From contig OV277868.1 in assembly GCA_922989275.2 (NCBI GenBank), forward strand, positions 48,916,216-48,980,215: a stretch of DNA of 64,000 nucleotides. The letters run 5' to 3'. The translations under genes were made by a program, and so were the position numbers. Shown here in pieces: positions 1-10,844 of the stretch. This DNA is from Gari tellinella. Lineage: Eukaryota; Mollusca; Bivalvia; Cardiida; Psammobiidae. Within the stretch, counting starts at the first letter, position 1, and the number at the start of each line of letters is the position of its first letter. The notes under the pieces were generated by a model. It was not told where the DNA came from and did no database searches. It saw nothing but the letters and a program-made list of their open reading frames with translations.

Positions 1-93
1 AACAATAAATACTGTTCTATAAAAAGGTCCAAATAAGTACAATAAACAATCTGACAGTGTTGACCTTCGAATTCACCCGCTTTTATTCACCTA

Positions 94-257
94 CAGTAAA
101 ACCTCTCTATTACGACCATTAAATCGAAGGCAAAGTGCTCGTATTAAAGACAGTTGACAGCTTACAGCAATGTGACACTGTCACATTGCTTTAAGCAGTA
201 ACCTGTAGTAAACTTCTTATAATTAACAGTTTTGGTCGTTATAGGGAGGTTTCACTG
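94..257. mobile_element. 164-bp TA-flanked MITE (mariner/Tc1-like)
   Basis: The ends are inverted copies: the left begins CAGTAAAACCTCTCTATTAC and the right, read on the minus strand, begins CAGTGAAACCTCCCTATAAC. A TA dinucleotide flanks each side (92-93 and 258-259), as expected for Tc1/mariner-type target duplication. The centre (166-190) is a palindrome of two 11-nt arms around a 3-nt loop. There is no coding capacity, so it would be non-autonomous. Related fragments lie at 26990-27140 and 58926-59075. Assignment to mariner/Tc1 rests only on the TA flanks. Confidence 0.7.
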
Positions 258-259
258 TA

Positions 260-1233
260 ATGTATTTTGGTAATTATTGTTGATACAACGGCTTATTTTA
301 CCATTGGTATCCTAATAATAGTCTTAAACCTCTCCCACATAGCCTAAAGTACAAATCATCAAAATCCAACTATGTTTAAAGTACATGTAAAAGTAACTGC
401 TTAAGGTACTTCGCATGTGCGCTTAGTTTCCATACAAGGTGTTATGAAACTTTTCATGAAAAATGATAATAGCCTAAGCAACAATGTGTGAAAATATAGG
501 CAAAAATTATCGTGTGGTTTGTCTTTAAGGTCTATTTTTCTGACAAAAACCTGGAAGTTTGATGATTTTTATTTTCTCAAAAATAAATAAAGCTAATGAC
601 TATAAATCTCGCCCAATAAGTAGTCCACAACATTCATTACAAGAAAAGCTAAAACATTTTGAATAAAGGTGTTCAGAAAGATGTTATCGGCTATTTAAGT
701 TTTGTAAAATGCTAAAAAATTGAATTACAAAAAACTTACTCATTCAATGTATATTTCTTTTCATGTTATTCAAATGTATGGTTGATAGAAGTAGTTGGTC
801 AGAAAAAAATTAGAAAATATTACAGTCAGGATTTGTTGTAATATCAGTTTTTCTTATTAAAATATGGGAAAGAAGTTGAAATACAATTACCTACCTTAAA
901 ATTGAAATTCTGTCATTAAAATGTATTATTATTTATTCATGGACTTGCATACAAGGTTGATTATATTGTTGAAACATAATATTGGGCATTATCGATCTTG
1001 AAAAGCTTCAATGTGTGGCTTTATAGTTCGATCAAATCTTATACATGTATATCGATTTTATTAACTTGTAAGTCATTAAACTAAAACGTACATGTAAGTG
1101 GACATATAATTTGACCGTATATAACATCACTAATTCTTATCAACGAATACTAAACATAACATATCCCTTGATCACTGCGTTATGAATGGACAAGTCAATA
1201 AATAAATCGGACGCTTCATTTAAAAAAAATATT
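260..1233. other. AT-rich DNA, no feature recognised
   Basis: About 1 kb of AT-rich sequence. I see no long reading frame, no clear tandem repeat and no terminal repeats. Near 1160-1215 a short stretch resembles part of the tRNA-like remnant that follows. Confidence 0.6.
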
Positions 1234-1234
1234 T

Positions 1235-1311
1235 GGATCGGATGGGAATCGAACCTATGACCTTTGAATTGTTACAGTAGTCCATCACTCTACTCACTGC
1301 GCTATGAAGGA
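1235..1311 (-). repeat. tRNA-like remnant, probably from a tRNA-derived SINE
   Basis: Read on the minus strand, the segment has a good A-box-like D-arm (TAGCGCAGTGAG) and a good B-box/T-arm (GGTTCGATTCCC) at tRNA spacing. The anticodon stem does not pair and the acceptor arms do not match well, so I do not call a working tRNA. A second weak D-arm-like piece lies just downstream on the same strand (around 1170-1190), which suits a SINE remnant better than a lone tRNA gene. Confidence 0.4.
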
Positions 1312-1774
1312 TTATACTAAATCGTATCAACATTTCCTTTATATAAATTTTCTAGTATAAGCACGTACGGAAAAAATCTATGTCGTCAAGACGCATATCC
1401 GCTCGCCCGCAAGATCGACTTCCGTATGCCAAAGGCCTTAACCCATACACAGGGCCCGACACGATTGCTTTTTGAGAGAGAAAAAATCGTCAGAAGGTAT
1501 ATAGAGACAATGGGTACAGCTGATCACCATATCTCGACAAAACCGGGCATACCATGAATAAATATTGATGAAACGACTTTTGTTGCATTTCTGTCTAGCT
1601 TATATAATACCCCTCCTTAAAAGCATAACTCAAAACCAAATGTAAGCATGCATTTTCAACAGTAACTGCGTCTACTCACTGAAATCACGGAGTAAAACTA
1701 CTCCGTGCTGAAATCACCATTTTTGGCAAAGGAACAGGGGTTCGTTCATAGCCCACACACCCATTCAATTTTTT
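1312..1774. other. Intergenic DNA, nothing recognised
   Basis: Mixed-composition sequence without a supported reading frame, RNA or repeat boundary. Around 1680-1715 a small inverted pair (CACGGAGTA... TACTCCGTG) could form a hairpin. Confidence 0.5.
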
Positions 1775-2333
1775 TTAAAGTTTATATTAGTTTCCATTTT
1801 TAGCTCCAGTGACCCAGATATGCAACATACCGGAACCAATTCAACAACATATGTTCAGGACCTCTAGATGTTACACCATGCTAAATATCAAAGCTCAGGT
1901 CATACTGGTTTCAGAAAATAAGATGTTTAACATTTCACTATGTAAAACGGTGACCCCCAGGCGGGCCAATTTTGACCACAAGGCAACATTTAAACAATCT
2001 TGAAAGAGGATCTATAGATGATGCCATGTACCAATATTTAAGCTCTCGCCCTTGTGGGTTTGGCAAGGTGTTTTTTTTAAGATTTCCTTATTTTTTTTCA
2101 CTTTGGTTGCCATGGCAACCACAGTTCTGCATGGTTTCAAATAATTTGAACAACTTTGAAAGAGGTTGACACAAGGAACGTTCCTGTGAAGTTTGGTTGC
2201 AATCAGCCAAGTGGTTTTGTCTGAAGAAGATGTTTGAAGAAATTGTTGACATACAACGCATGACGACGGACAAAGACCGACCACAAAAGCTCAACTTGAG
2301 CACTTAATTATTAGTGCTCAGGTGAGCTAAAAA
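1775..2333 (+). repeat. Hairpin-ended dispersed repeat (family 1), 3' fragment
   Basis: This matches the 3' half of the family seen complete at 49559-50972 and 61607-63006. Shared landmarks occur in the same order: 'AGCTCCAGTGACCCAGATAT', 'GTTGCCATGGCAACC', a 'TGACACAAGGAACGTTCCTG' segment, and the 3' hairpin built from TTGAGCAC and GTGCTCAGGTGAGC followed by TAAAAA. The 5' end and most internal monomers are missing. Small open frames here are by-products of the repeat. Confidence 0.75.
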
Positions 2334-2870
2334 GGGCATAACCCCAAGGTATCTAAGATCTGACACATACTTGCATTTTAATATTAACAAGAGGCAGGGA
2401 TTTCCCCAGGATTTCTTGAAGGCATGTTGAATTTGGGACATAGGGGCTCTAACGCGCTTGATCTGACATAACTCATATAATACCTAGATTTTGTCTAGAT
2501 GATTCTTTTGAGCAAGTTTTGTGAATTTGGGGCTTAACTATGGCCCCTTTAGTGTTCAAAGGTCTTTTTATGATTTGACCAAGTGACCTACTTTTTATTC
2601 AGACATAACCCATATTAATACGTGATATAGATTTTGTCAAAGTGATCAACCTGAAGTAGTTTCATGAAATAAGGGCAAAAGATATGTACCTAAAGTACTT
2701 TGTAGCTTTTAGACCTACTGACCCAATATTTGACTACCAGTTATTCATATTACTACATTGAGAACGTTTTATGAAATTATAGCTAAAAATGGCCCCAACA
2801 GTGTTTGGAAGCTTTTTCTATGTTTCGACCTACTGACCTACTTTTTAACCTTATGTAACCCATGGTCATG
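2334..2870 (+). repeat. Decayed dispersed repeat with 'gacctactgacctac' motifs
   Basis: Several loosely repeated phrases occur, such as 'TTTATGATTTGACC', 'CTACTTTTTA' and 'CATAACCCAT', spaced roughly 110-180 bp apart, which suggests an old element with internal tandem units. No ends are recognisable and no coding frame is present. Family unknown. Confidence 0.4.
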
Positions 2871-3428
2871 CACAGATTAGCAAACTGGTACTCTACAATC
2901 AGCCATCCCCAGCTCAGTTAAAGCGTTTTGTAAAATTGGATGTCAAAGATCAAAGTAACAGTGAGAACAATATGGAGAAGTAACATTGCAGACCACCTCA
3001 AGCTAAACTTCTTCACGGCAACAGTTGAATCGGTTCTTCAATATGGATGTGAAGCTTGGTCATTGTCAAAGCAGTTAGAGCGCAAGCTCGACGGCACATA
3101 TACAAGAATGCTGAGAGAAGTGAAGCAAGTTCATTGGTCATCGCATACAACAAACGCAGAGCTCTACGGTAAAACTCCACCCATTACATCAAAAATCCGA
3201 GAAAGAAGACTACGTTTCTCTGACCATAGTTTCCGTCACCCAGAATTGCCAGTAAGCCAGCTAGTGTTATGGACACCAAAACATGGGACAAGGACAATTG
3301 GTAGACCCCGGCTCACCTATATAGACATATTAAGCCAGGACACAGGACTGCAACTAAATGATTTGCCTACAGCTATGAATGATAGGGACACATGGAAAAG
3401 CATCATCCGCCATACTCTGGCGAATTAA
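2871..3428 (+). pseudogene. RTE-like LINE, 3' end of reverse-transcriptase ORF
   Basis: An open frame of about 160 codons ends at 3428 and encodes the C-terminal tail typical of RTE/BovB-type LINE polyproteins. Visible landmarks in order: 'FFTATVESVLQYGCEAWSLS', then 'LDGTYTRMLREV', 'KIRERRLRFSDHSFRHPELP', 'GRPRLTYIDILSQDTG' and a terminal 'DRDTWKSII'. The catalytic part of the reverse transcriptase (the YADD region) and the endonuclease are absent, so this is a 5'-truncated, dead copy. Homology may begin a little upstream of the open frame, with decay. It sits between two unrelated dispersed repeats. The clade is inferred from the tail motifs alone; membership of the RTE group is likely but not proven. 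Confidence 0.75.
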
Positions 3429-3449
3429 GCAAGTAAGCAACAGTGGTCT

Positions 3450-3800
3450 GAAATTGGAATGCAACAAACCGCCATTCAGAAATGTATCTACACACCAAAT
3501 TTGGCATTCCTATCCTAATAAATAGATATGCTCCAGACACGCTTTTATGTACAATTTAGGTCACACATCAAGGTCATAGTGACTTCGAAAATGGTACCTA
3601 CACTCCATCCCAAGATGTAGTATCCATACACACCTTTGTTATTGGTATCCCTATTTGACAAGGTATAGGAGATATGCTCTGGACAAGCTTTTTGTATAAT
3701 TGAGGGCATGTGTCAATGTCAAGGTGACAGTGGCCTGAAAATTGAATGCGAAACTCCGCCATCCAAAAATATATCCACACACAAGATTTGGAATTCATAC
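3450..3800 (+). repeat. Dispersed repeat with ~145-bp internal units
   Basis: Three degenerate units begin near 3452, 3586 and 3738 with a 'GAAAATTGAATGC'-type phrase and include 'CCATCC', 'TATCCACACAC', 'TTGGCATTC' and 'GATATGCTC..GACA'. Related single units occur at 17826-17925 and 26150-26290. Noncoding; family not recognised. Confidence 0.5.
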
Positions 3801-4162
3801 TGAGAGTTAAAAACCAGGTCACGTGATTGTCCAGTGTGGACAGTGGATTTGTATCGGGAGATACATAATGGATTTTTTTATTGTCTCCATGGAGTGTTTT
3901 CATTATATAGAACAGTGAGTACTCTATAAAGGTACACTTCACAAAACTGCCGATTCAGAAATTTGAAAAAAGAGACAAATATGACTTTATTGAGATTTTT
4001 ATAAAATCCCATTGTGTTCCATTGTTATCCATTAGTCAATATTCAATCCGAACAATAGGACTGTGCGTCCCATGTATTGATCACAGGTATAGCTATACCT
4101 GTATTACAAATCAACAGGTGTATGTGAGATAGGTGTTCACCTTGCCTTACGCTAACATCAAC

Positions 4163-5416
4163 ATGTCGAACTTAGAACTGTCTCCAAGATTACTAGACGA
4201 TAATACAGAGGTGAAAGTCCCTGCTTATAAACATCAGAGTGACATACATAGTTATGATAATATTGAGCAAACAGAAACATCTTTGGGCGATTCTCACCCT
4301 TATGCTGCTCAAAACAACAATTCCCATGATCCTTTGTATAGTGAAGAGCCATCATGTGTCACTTCACTTACTGATTCTCAGCTACAACAGTTGACTGTAT
4401 ATTACAATGGCTATCCTCGATCCATGTTTAAGGACGCGATGCTCAAGTTATACGCGTCATGTGATAAGAAACTATCCGAAGTTCGGGCAGACTTATATGT
4501 TAGAGTGGCAAGTCTCGATGGGTTCCCTTATCCTGATTACACATTGAAACGACGTCTTCAAACGCGAAACGGAAGTACCTTAGCAGAGAAGCTTTGTCTT
4601 GATATTCACACTCTTATATCGATACTGCAAGGTGAAGATTGCTCGTCTTCAGAGTTGAGAGAACTCCTCAGTGTCTCAAAGAGGAGAGCTTCATCAATTT
4701 CTCAACCAATGGCATCGACACAAGTTATAACGCCACTTCAATCCGAACAAACAAGTGCCAGGCCCAATGACTGTAATAAGGATTGTAATTCTGACAGTAC
4801 ACATAACTGTGTTCTGTATATCAAAAGTGAGCTTGCTGAAATAAAACAACTATACAGCGCGAACGAACGCATTAGAACGTCACAACTAGCCGAGCTTAAG
4901 GACTCTTTGGACTCAGTTTGTGGTGATTTAACTGACCTAAGAAACAACGTTCTTGACAGTATAGCATCCTTTCAGGAGTGTATAGAGAGCATGGAATCTG
5001 CTCAAATTAGTTGCACTGCATCATACAAAAGTGACATTAAGCTTATCTCTCAAGACCTTAAAAACTGTGAGAGTACTCTCACTATTCTCAGCGACAGACT
5101 TCAGAAGTCGGTCTCGGGGAATAGTAAGACACAGAGACTTAGAAACAGATCTAAGAACACTAGTGATAAATGTTGCCAATGTGACTTTATGGACAATCGT
5201 GTAGATGAACGTAACGGCGGTACTTCCTGCCACACTGGTTCGACGTTAGGAGATCTGGAATCTGTCTGTCATTCCGCCATCACTACAGGTCCTAACCTCG
5301 ACACAGGTGGGGCAGATTCGTCGATTGATTGTACTAATGTGTCACACATCACACATACTGCTGTCCCATTATACCCAGGAAATATGAATGGTAGGGTTGT
5401 TAGTAAAACAGTTGAC
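4163..5416 (+). pseudogene. LINE ORF1, first part (split by CR1 insertion)
   Basis: An open frame runs from the ATG at 4163 (in frame from 4133) to the CR1 insertion at 5417; the last few codons of the open frame come from the inserted element. The product is polar and Ser/Asn-rich. A heptad-like helical stretch around residues 215-320 (for example 'IKSELAEIKQLYSANERI' and 'LAELKDSLDSV') predicts a coiled coil, as in ORF1 proteins of many LINEs, which form RNA-binding multimers. The remainder of ORF1 lies at 9901-10831 and ORF2 follows at 10845, so the host is one plus-strand LINE of about 5.8 kb without the insertion. The ATG at 4163 is the first methionine after a GTG-opened frame. Assignment as ORF1 rests on position, coiled coil and the C-terminal motif in the second part. 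Confidence 0.7.
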
Positions 5417-5435
5417 TATTATAGTTACCTTATAG

Positions 5436-8387
5436 TTACCTTATACCGCAGGCCGTTAATGAGGTGTTAGCTCGTGAGGCCCTTTCTCGATCTCTTCTCT
5501 CTACTGAATTATATGACTGGTAGTTTGCGCTAGATGGCTGTGTAAATCTACTACAGTTGGGTATGGTAAATTTGTTTTGTTTGTGTTTCCACTCGTTGTT
5601 AAGCCTAGACTTGCACGAGTTAACAGAGTTCGCACATACAACACTGTCTGGCAGAGCATTCCAGTTGTTCACGACACGGTGGCAAAATCTATTGTCCCCG
5701 GTCACCCCTTCACGATCTGACTTATAGAGCTTGTAGCTGTTGCCGCGTGTGGTACGGTTGTGGCTGAGCTTCAGGCTTTCATTGACGTTGACTTCTTCGT
5801 ACTCATGAAGAATCTTGAAGACTTGGAGTACGTCAGCTCTTTCCCGTCGGTATAGCAGGGTTGGCAGGCCTAGTACTTTAAGTCTCTCTTCGTAATTAAG
5901 GTGTTTTATACCGGTGACTATACGCGTTGCTCTTCTCTGTACCTGCTCTATGGCTATAATGTCTTTCATGTATGTTGGAGACCACACAACACTAGCGTAT
6001 TCTAAGTGGGGCCTAATGTAAGCCTTGTATAGTGGCAAGAAAATATCTTTGTCCATGTATGTGAATGTGTTCTTGATCGTCCCAAGTGCCTGATTTGCCC
6101 GCTTAACTTTCGCTGCAATGTGTTCCACAAATGTCAGGTTTTTGTCGAATGTGACACCGATGTCTTTTTCACTATTCACATTTTCTATGCTGGATCTACC
6201 ACTAGAGTTCCTCATTGAATAATCCGTGTTCGGGTTGTTTTTCCCAACATGAAGACACTTGCACTTTGTGGCATTGAAGCGTAGTAGCCACTTGTCAGAC
6301 CAGTCGGCAAGGTTGTCTAGATCGTCTTGAAGGGATGCTGCATCATTTGGGCAGGTGATGGGCTTATATATTTTTGTGTCGTCAGCGAAGAGCTTTACTA
6401 TGTTATTAACTACCTCCGGCAGATCATTGATGTACACAAGAAACAAAACCGGCCCGAGCACACTCCCTTGAGGGATGCCGCTCAACACAGGGCTCCATCT
6501 GGAGCATGAAGACCCGATCCTGACTTGCTGTTGTCTGTCGTTAAGGAACGCCTCAATCCATCTGTGGACTTTCCCCCGTATGCCATATGCACTTAGCTTT
6601 CGCAAAAGTCTTTGGTACGGTACCGTATCAAAGGCTTTTGCAAAATCTAAGTAGATACAGTCAAGGCTGCCTCCCTCCTCGAGAACTTGGGACCAGTTGT
6701 CTATCACTTCAAGCAGCTGGGTTGTGCAGGATCGCTTTGAGCGAAAGCCATGCTGGCACTCTGCAAACAGGTTGTTACTGTCCATGTGATTCACAATTTC
6801 GTTCCGAATAAGAGTTTCAAGGACCTTGCAAAGTATTACAGTTAAACTGACCGGTCTGTAATTTGCACAGGAGTGTTTGTTGCCCTTCTTGAATATGGGG
6901 GTAACTTGGGCTTTTTTCCACATTGATGGCAAAGTTCCACTGTCAAGGGACTTGTTAAACATATCTGACACTACTTCGCTGATTTCACTGGCACACTCTT
7001 TAAGAACCATAGGGTGAATGGAGTCAAGACCTGGGGATTTATCAGTCTTAAGGCCTTTCAGTTTTTTCTCCACACTGTCAGGGGAAACGGTAATGTTTTC
7101 AAGAAACGACTTCACATTCCTATCCTCAATAGAAGGTATATGGGTGATGTCTTCGTTGGTGAATACACTGGTGAAGAATGAATTAAGCATATCTGCTTTC
7201 TGCACATCTGATGATAATAGAGTTCCATCACTTGACTCTAGGTCTGCAACACTAGTTTTGGTTTTAAGTTGACTGCGCACATAGCTGTGAAAGGATTTTG
7301 GGTCTGATTTCAAGTTGCCAGCAAGTTCTCTTTCATAGTTGCCCCTTGCAGCTCTGCACGCCCTAGTTGCAATGTTCCTTTTCGCTGCGTAACATTGCCA
7401 ATTAACTTCGGTCTTACAAAATTTCCATGATTTATATGCACTTTTCTTATCCTGAGTTGCAACGATAGCTTCCCTATTCAACCACGGTTGCTTTTTTGCT
7501 TTTCTTGAAGGCTTAACTAATGGAATGTTATCCTTAGTGATAGAGTTTATCATAGAGTGAAAATTTTCCCAATACACATCAATGTCCTCGTTGCTTAATT
7601 CTTCCCACACAAGTTGACTGAGTTCGTTCCTTATCACTGGGTAATCTCCCTTAAAGTAGTTGGGTCTAGGCTCATCACTAGGCTTGAAGTCAGTGTAGCA
7701 CATGTATTTGAAATACAGACACGCATGGTCGCTCGCACCAATCGGCGGCAAATACTCTAGATCAGTGACCATATCCAATTCGTTTGTTAGCAATAAATCT
7801 AACCGCGATGGTGATTGGCCATTACGATGTCTTGTAGTCTCATTAACATGCTGGTAGAGGAAAAGATCCTTCACTTTTTCAATGAATAATGACGAGCAAT
7901 GTTCTGTGGCTTCAGGGGATTGCTGGACCTCCCAGTTTATTGAGCCGTAGTTAAAGTCACCCGCAACAAGAATGTGTGAATCCTGAATCTCCACTGCCCT
8001 TTGTAGCAAATGATTCAATTGGATGTTGTTTTCTCTAGATGCTGATGGACTGCGGTACACACACCCAACAAGTAGATTGTCAGTACCAAATAGTTTAATC
8101 CGTAACCAGATTGACTCTTCAAAATTGTCATTGTTTAAAACTTCAACACTATGTACACGGATATCAGTTTTGTAGTAGATAATAACTCCTCTCCCTTCCG
8201 TTGTTGACTTAATTACAAAGTCATACCCTTCTAAATTAAAGTCCTTGGGGATTAGCTTCTTTTTCTTTCTCCTTCTTTTAGGTAGGATCTCATTTAATAT
8301 TAGAAGGTCTGGATCTTTTTCGCTCAACAACACTGAGAGTTCGTCTTTCTTGTTCATTAATCCACTGTCTAAGTTAGAGTATAACAC
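5436..8387 (-). CDS. CR1-like LINE ORF2: endonuclease and reverse transcriptase
   Basis: A 983-codon frame without stops. The N-terminal ~225 residues are an apurinic-type endonuclease: 'DLLILNEILPK' (metal-binding Glu), 'VAGDFNYGSINW' and the terminal 'GASDHACL' (catalytic Asp-His). The reverse transcriptase follows with 'YRPVSLT', motif A 'YLDFAKAFDTV' (about residue 576), 'GIPQGSVLGP', and the catalytic 'FADD' (about 666). A C-terminal domain includes 'YIRPHLEYASVVWSP'. No RNase H is seen. This fits the CR1/Jockey group. The frame stays open upstream into the ORF1 end, so the listed GTG start is arbitrary; translation probably begins by reinitiation or near 8440. The stop codon lies inside the 3' tandem tail, leaving practically no 3'UTR. 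All key residues I can check are present, so it may be catalytically competent. Confidence 0.9.
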   Translation of the reverse strand: MLYSNLDSGLMNKKDELSVLLSEKDPDLLILNEILPKRRRKKKKLIPKDFNLEGYDFVIKSTTEGRGVIIYYKTDIRVHSVEVLNNDNFEESIWLRIKLFGTDNLLVGCVYRSPSASRENNIQLNHLLQRAVEIQDSHILVAGDFNYGSINWEVQQSPEATEHCSSLFIEKVKDLFLYQHVNETTRHRNGQSPSRLDLLLTNELDMVTDLEYLPPIGASDHACLYFKYMCYTDFKPSDEPRPNYFKGDYPVIRNELSQLVWEELSNEDIDVYWENFHSMINSITKDNIPLVKPSRKAKKQPWLNREAIVATQDKKSAYKSWKFCKTEVNWQCYAAKRNIATRACRAARGNYERELAGNLKSDPKSFHSYVRSQLKTKTSVADLESSDGTLLSSDVQKADMLNSFFTSVFTNEDITHIPSIEDRNVKSFLENITVSPDSVEKKLKGLKTDKSPGLDSIHPMVLKECASEISEVVSDMFNKSLDSGTLPSMWKKAQVTPIFKKGNKHSCANYRPVSLTVILCKVLETLIRNEIVNHMDSNNLFAECQHGFRSKRSCTTQLLEVIDNWSQVLEEGGSLDCIYLDFAKAFDTVPYQRLLRKLSAYGIRGKVHRWIEAFLNDRQQQVRIGSSCSRWSPVLSGIPQGSVLGPVLFLVYINDLPEVVNNIVKLFADDTKIYKPITCPNDAASLQDDLDNLADWSDKWLLRFNATKCKCLHVGKNNPNTDYSMRNSSGRSSIENVNSEKDIGVTFDKNLTFVEHIAAKVKRANQALGTIKNTFTYMDKDIFLPLYKAYIRPHLEYASVVWSPTYMKDIIAIEQVQRRATRIVTGIKHLNYEERLKVLGLPTLLYRRERADVLQVFKILHEYEEVNVNESLKLSHNRTTRGNSYKLYKSDREGVTGDNRFCHRVVNNWNALPDSVVCANSVNSCKSRLNNEWKHKQNKFTIPNCSRFTQPSSANYQSYNSVERRDRERASRANTSLTACGIR

Positions 8388-8439
8388 AGTTAAAAAGGCT
8401 TTATCCTCTCTATTTACATTTTTAAAAACACACTTCTCT

Positions 8440-9372
8440 TTAGTCTGAGTCTTCTTCCTCTGCCCGAAAGGCCTGATGACGCGGTCTTGCGGGCACTAGT
8501 TTACCATTTCTCACCTCTAGCTTTTCTCCTTTCTTTTCTCGCTCTTCTTTTTCTTTCATGAGATCTGCGTAATCTTTTCTTTGCTCTTGAGTCAGGTCTC
8601 TGGCAATAATCAGCTCTTTCAGATTTTCGTCTTCGAGCTCAGGGATTTTCTTGGAGTTCAAGAGGAAATTGCGTCTTTGCTCCTTGGACTTCAAGACAAT
8701 TTACACAGGTGGGATTTTACTTGGGTCTTCCTTCTGCCTTTTCTTGTTGAGGAGCCGAAAACACGTAATTAGTTGTAGATCCCCTTGGTCCGGACATATT
8801 GCTTTGAAAAGACTGCTAACCTGTTTAATGTCGTATTTCATTCTCTCGCTTGGCACTCTGGACTCACATAGTTTCAGGTTGAAAATGACAAGGTTAGTTG
8901 CTCTGTTCTCACGGTCTTTCATCTCTTTTAGTTGCGAGTTAACAATGGCCTTTACCTGTGCCGCAATGTTCCCGGTAACCGATTCAGACAGAGTTTCTTT
9001 CACTTTATCTACCTCCTCCTGCACTGTTCTCTTCATTGTGTCGGTGAGCTTGGCCAGACCGTCCTCCACTTTTGTCAGTCTTGTATCATTGTCTTTTTTC
9101 ATTTCTAGGAGAGTATTGTGGATACTCTTGAGGTCAGACTTGGTCGACTTGCACGGCTTGCAAATCCAGTCGGGGGCACATTCATCCTTGAATTTAACTA
9201 GTTCTGCATACAGGGCGGGGGGGATTGTGCTACAGGGAACGCAGACCCAGTTCAAGCAGTTGTCACATTCAAGTGCTGGTGTCGATTTTTCAATCTTTTT
9301 GTTGCACATCACACAGTTAGAGTTTGCTGTGCTCTTTTTCCGCTGCATTGTACTCCTGATACCAGTCGCCAT
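8440..9372 (-). pseudogene. CR1-like LINE ORF1 with PHD-like zinc finger, one stop codon
   Basis: The frame starts at the ATG at 9372 and runs 311 codons to 8440, interrupted only by a TAA at 8703-8701; both sides of the stop are in the same frame. The N-terminus carries a cysteine-rich PHD-like finger ('CVMCNKKIEKS', 'CDNCLNWVCVPC', 'DWICKPCKS', about residues 20-75). A coiled-coil-like stretch follows (about 80-150), and then a conserved tail ('SKEQRRNFLLNSKKIPELED', highly charged C-terminus). PHD-like fingers in ORF1 are known from CR1-type LINEs; the protein would bind RNA and assist retrotransposition. The single stop may be a recent mutation. ORF2 starts in another frame just downstream. 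Confidence 0.8.
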
Positions 9373-9900
9373 TTTGACACACTTGTGGAAGGATCGGGGG
9401 ACTTAGCAATAACGTTAGAGTAATAAGTTAAGCTTACCACTGTCACCCAATTTGTAAATCCAATATGTCCGACGAATACCACTTTTTTCCCGCCAAATGT
9501 CAAACTCCTCAAAAACTCAGTTATCTCACAAAGACTTATTGCCTGGTGAAATAATATGCACTACAACTTGAATAATCCTTGTATAATCTTTTGTAGGTGG
9601 TGTGGTGATGGTAAACTTAGGTGCACTTTGTCAATTTCCAGTTTCACTTTCTTTGTTGTGATGTTACCCCTCCCACGAAGCTACCATTGGGTCTGTTTGA
9701 GACAGAGTTTTCAAGTAATTTGTGGCAATTCAGTAGATTTACACATCCATCCGTGGCAAGTTATCAATTAATAGGTTGATACAACCTTTTTACTGAAATG
9801 ATAAAGACTTAAAACATATCCTAAATATTATTTCATTTCGAAAAGTCTCTCTGGTCAGAAAATCATGTCCGCCATTTTTCGCGCCGGAACTACTTTTGAC

Positions 9901-10831
9901 AAATGTGAATCATATACAGAATGGGCCTACGATTCGAACCATAGAGGATCATATGCCCAATTCTTCTATTAATACAGACTGTGTCAATGATAGCGAAATG
10001 CATATGAATCAGACTTGTCACACAGTAGTCAAACTCCCAGAGCAAACCCTTATGTCACCACTTGTGAACAGGAGACTATCGACCGGTCAACCAAACAATT
10101 TCCCCACCCATCATTCACATGGCCCGGTTGATATTCATAGTTTGAATGAATTCCCTATTCTACCGGTAGTCTCCGGTCGCCCCAGGGAAACCATTTCAAT
10201 TCCCTTAGAGTCAAATTATCAGTCAGAGAGCAATGCGTTTCCACCCCACAGTGTAAACCAATGTGATTCATTCAAGAAACCCGCCATATCTAGGCCCACT
10301 TACAATACTACTAATTCAGATAGTAGTGCTCAGATAGATCGTAATGAAATACATACTAGGCCTTCTAACATAGAAGCTTCAGGGCGATCTCTGAATCAGT
10401 TATATGAACCAAATGATAACTCGACAGACCGTGGTAATTTCCTGTCAGACTATGTGAGAAAGAAAACAAAACGGTTTTACCTTGGAGGCTTCATGTCATC
10501 TGTAACAGAAAGCGCAATTGCATTTCATGTACAGGACAGAGGACCTAAAGTCTCAAAGGTAAACATCTTTCGTAGTAAGTACAAGCCGCCTGTTATTAGA
10601 CTGAACCTAGAAGATGACGGGAATGCGTAACTAGTTTTGCAGGATGACTTTTGGCCAGAAGGCATTGTATGTCGACCTTGGATAACAAAGCCAAGGTACA
10701 GATCGCGAAACGGTGAAGCAGGTAATAGAGTTCCGCGAGATTCACGTGGTGGAAACTTAGACTATCGAAATAGAGACGAGAGGACTGATTATAATCCATA
10801 CAATGCTCTAACGCAAAACGAAGTAGACTAA
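9901..10831 (+). pseudogene. LINE ORF1, second part, with in-frame stop
   Basis: This is the continuation of the ORF1 begun at 4163, resumed right of the CR1 insertion. It is open to a TAA at 10628-10630 and continues in the same frame to a TAG/TAA region at 10831. The C-terminal part has 'DYVRKKTKRFYLGG', 'AFHVQDRGPKV' and, after the stop, 'DDFWPEGIVCRPW', a motif I associate with LINE ORF1 C-terminal domains. The simple junction across the TTGAC repeat puts the two halves in different reading phases, so either the target duplication is not exactly TTGAC or an extra indel has occurred. Broken by insertion, phase change and stop: non-functional. Confidence 0.7.
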
Positions 10832-10844
10832 TTACTCTCTCAGT

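Larger units (their letters stand above)
5417..9895 (-). mobile_element. CR1-like non-LTR retrotransposon, nearly full length, nested
   Basis: A minus-strand LINE of about 4.5 kb with ORF1 (9372-8440) and ORF2 (8387-5436) lies inside the ORF1 of a plus-strand LINE. Its 3' end (left side) consists of two copies of an 11-bp unit (ATAAGGTAACT on the minus strand), a short tandem 3' tail like those of CR1/L2-type LINEs. The 5' end (right side) starts with GC-rich sequence 'GGCGCGAAAAATGGCGG' on the minus strand. A 5-bp TTGAC flanks both sides (5412-5416 and 9896-9900) and may be the target duplication. The 5'UTR runs from about 9895 to 9373. Full length and an open ORF2 suggest a fairly young insertion. 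Confidence 0.85.

Noticed and set aside
1235..1311. Functional tRNA gene on the minus strand
   Set aside because: A and B boxes are fair but the anticodon and acceptor stems do not pair; a SINE remnant is more likely.
6327..8772. Plus-strand ORFs within 5.4-9.4 kb
   Set aside because: They are opposite-strand shadows of the CR1-like ORF1 and ORF2.
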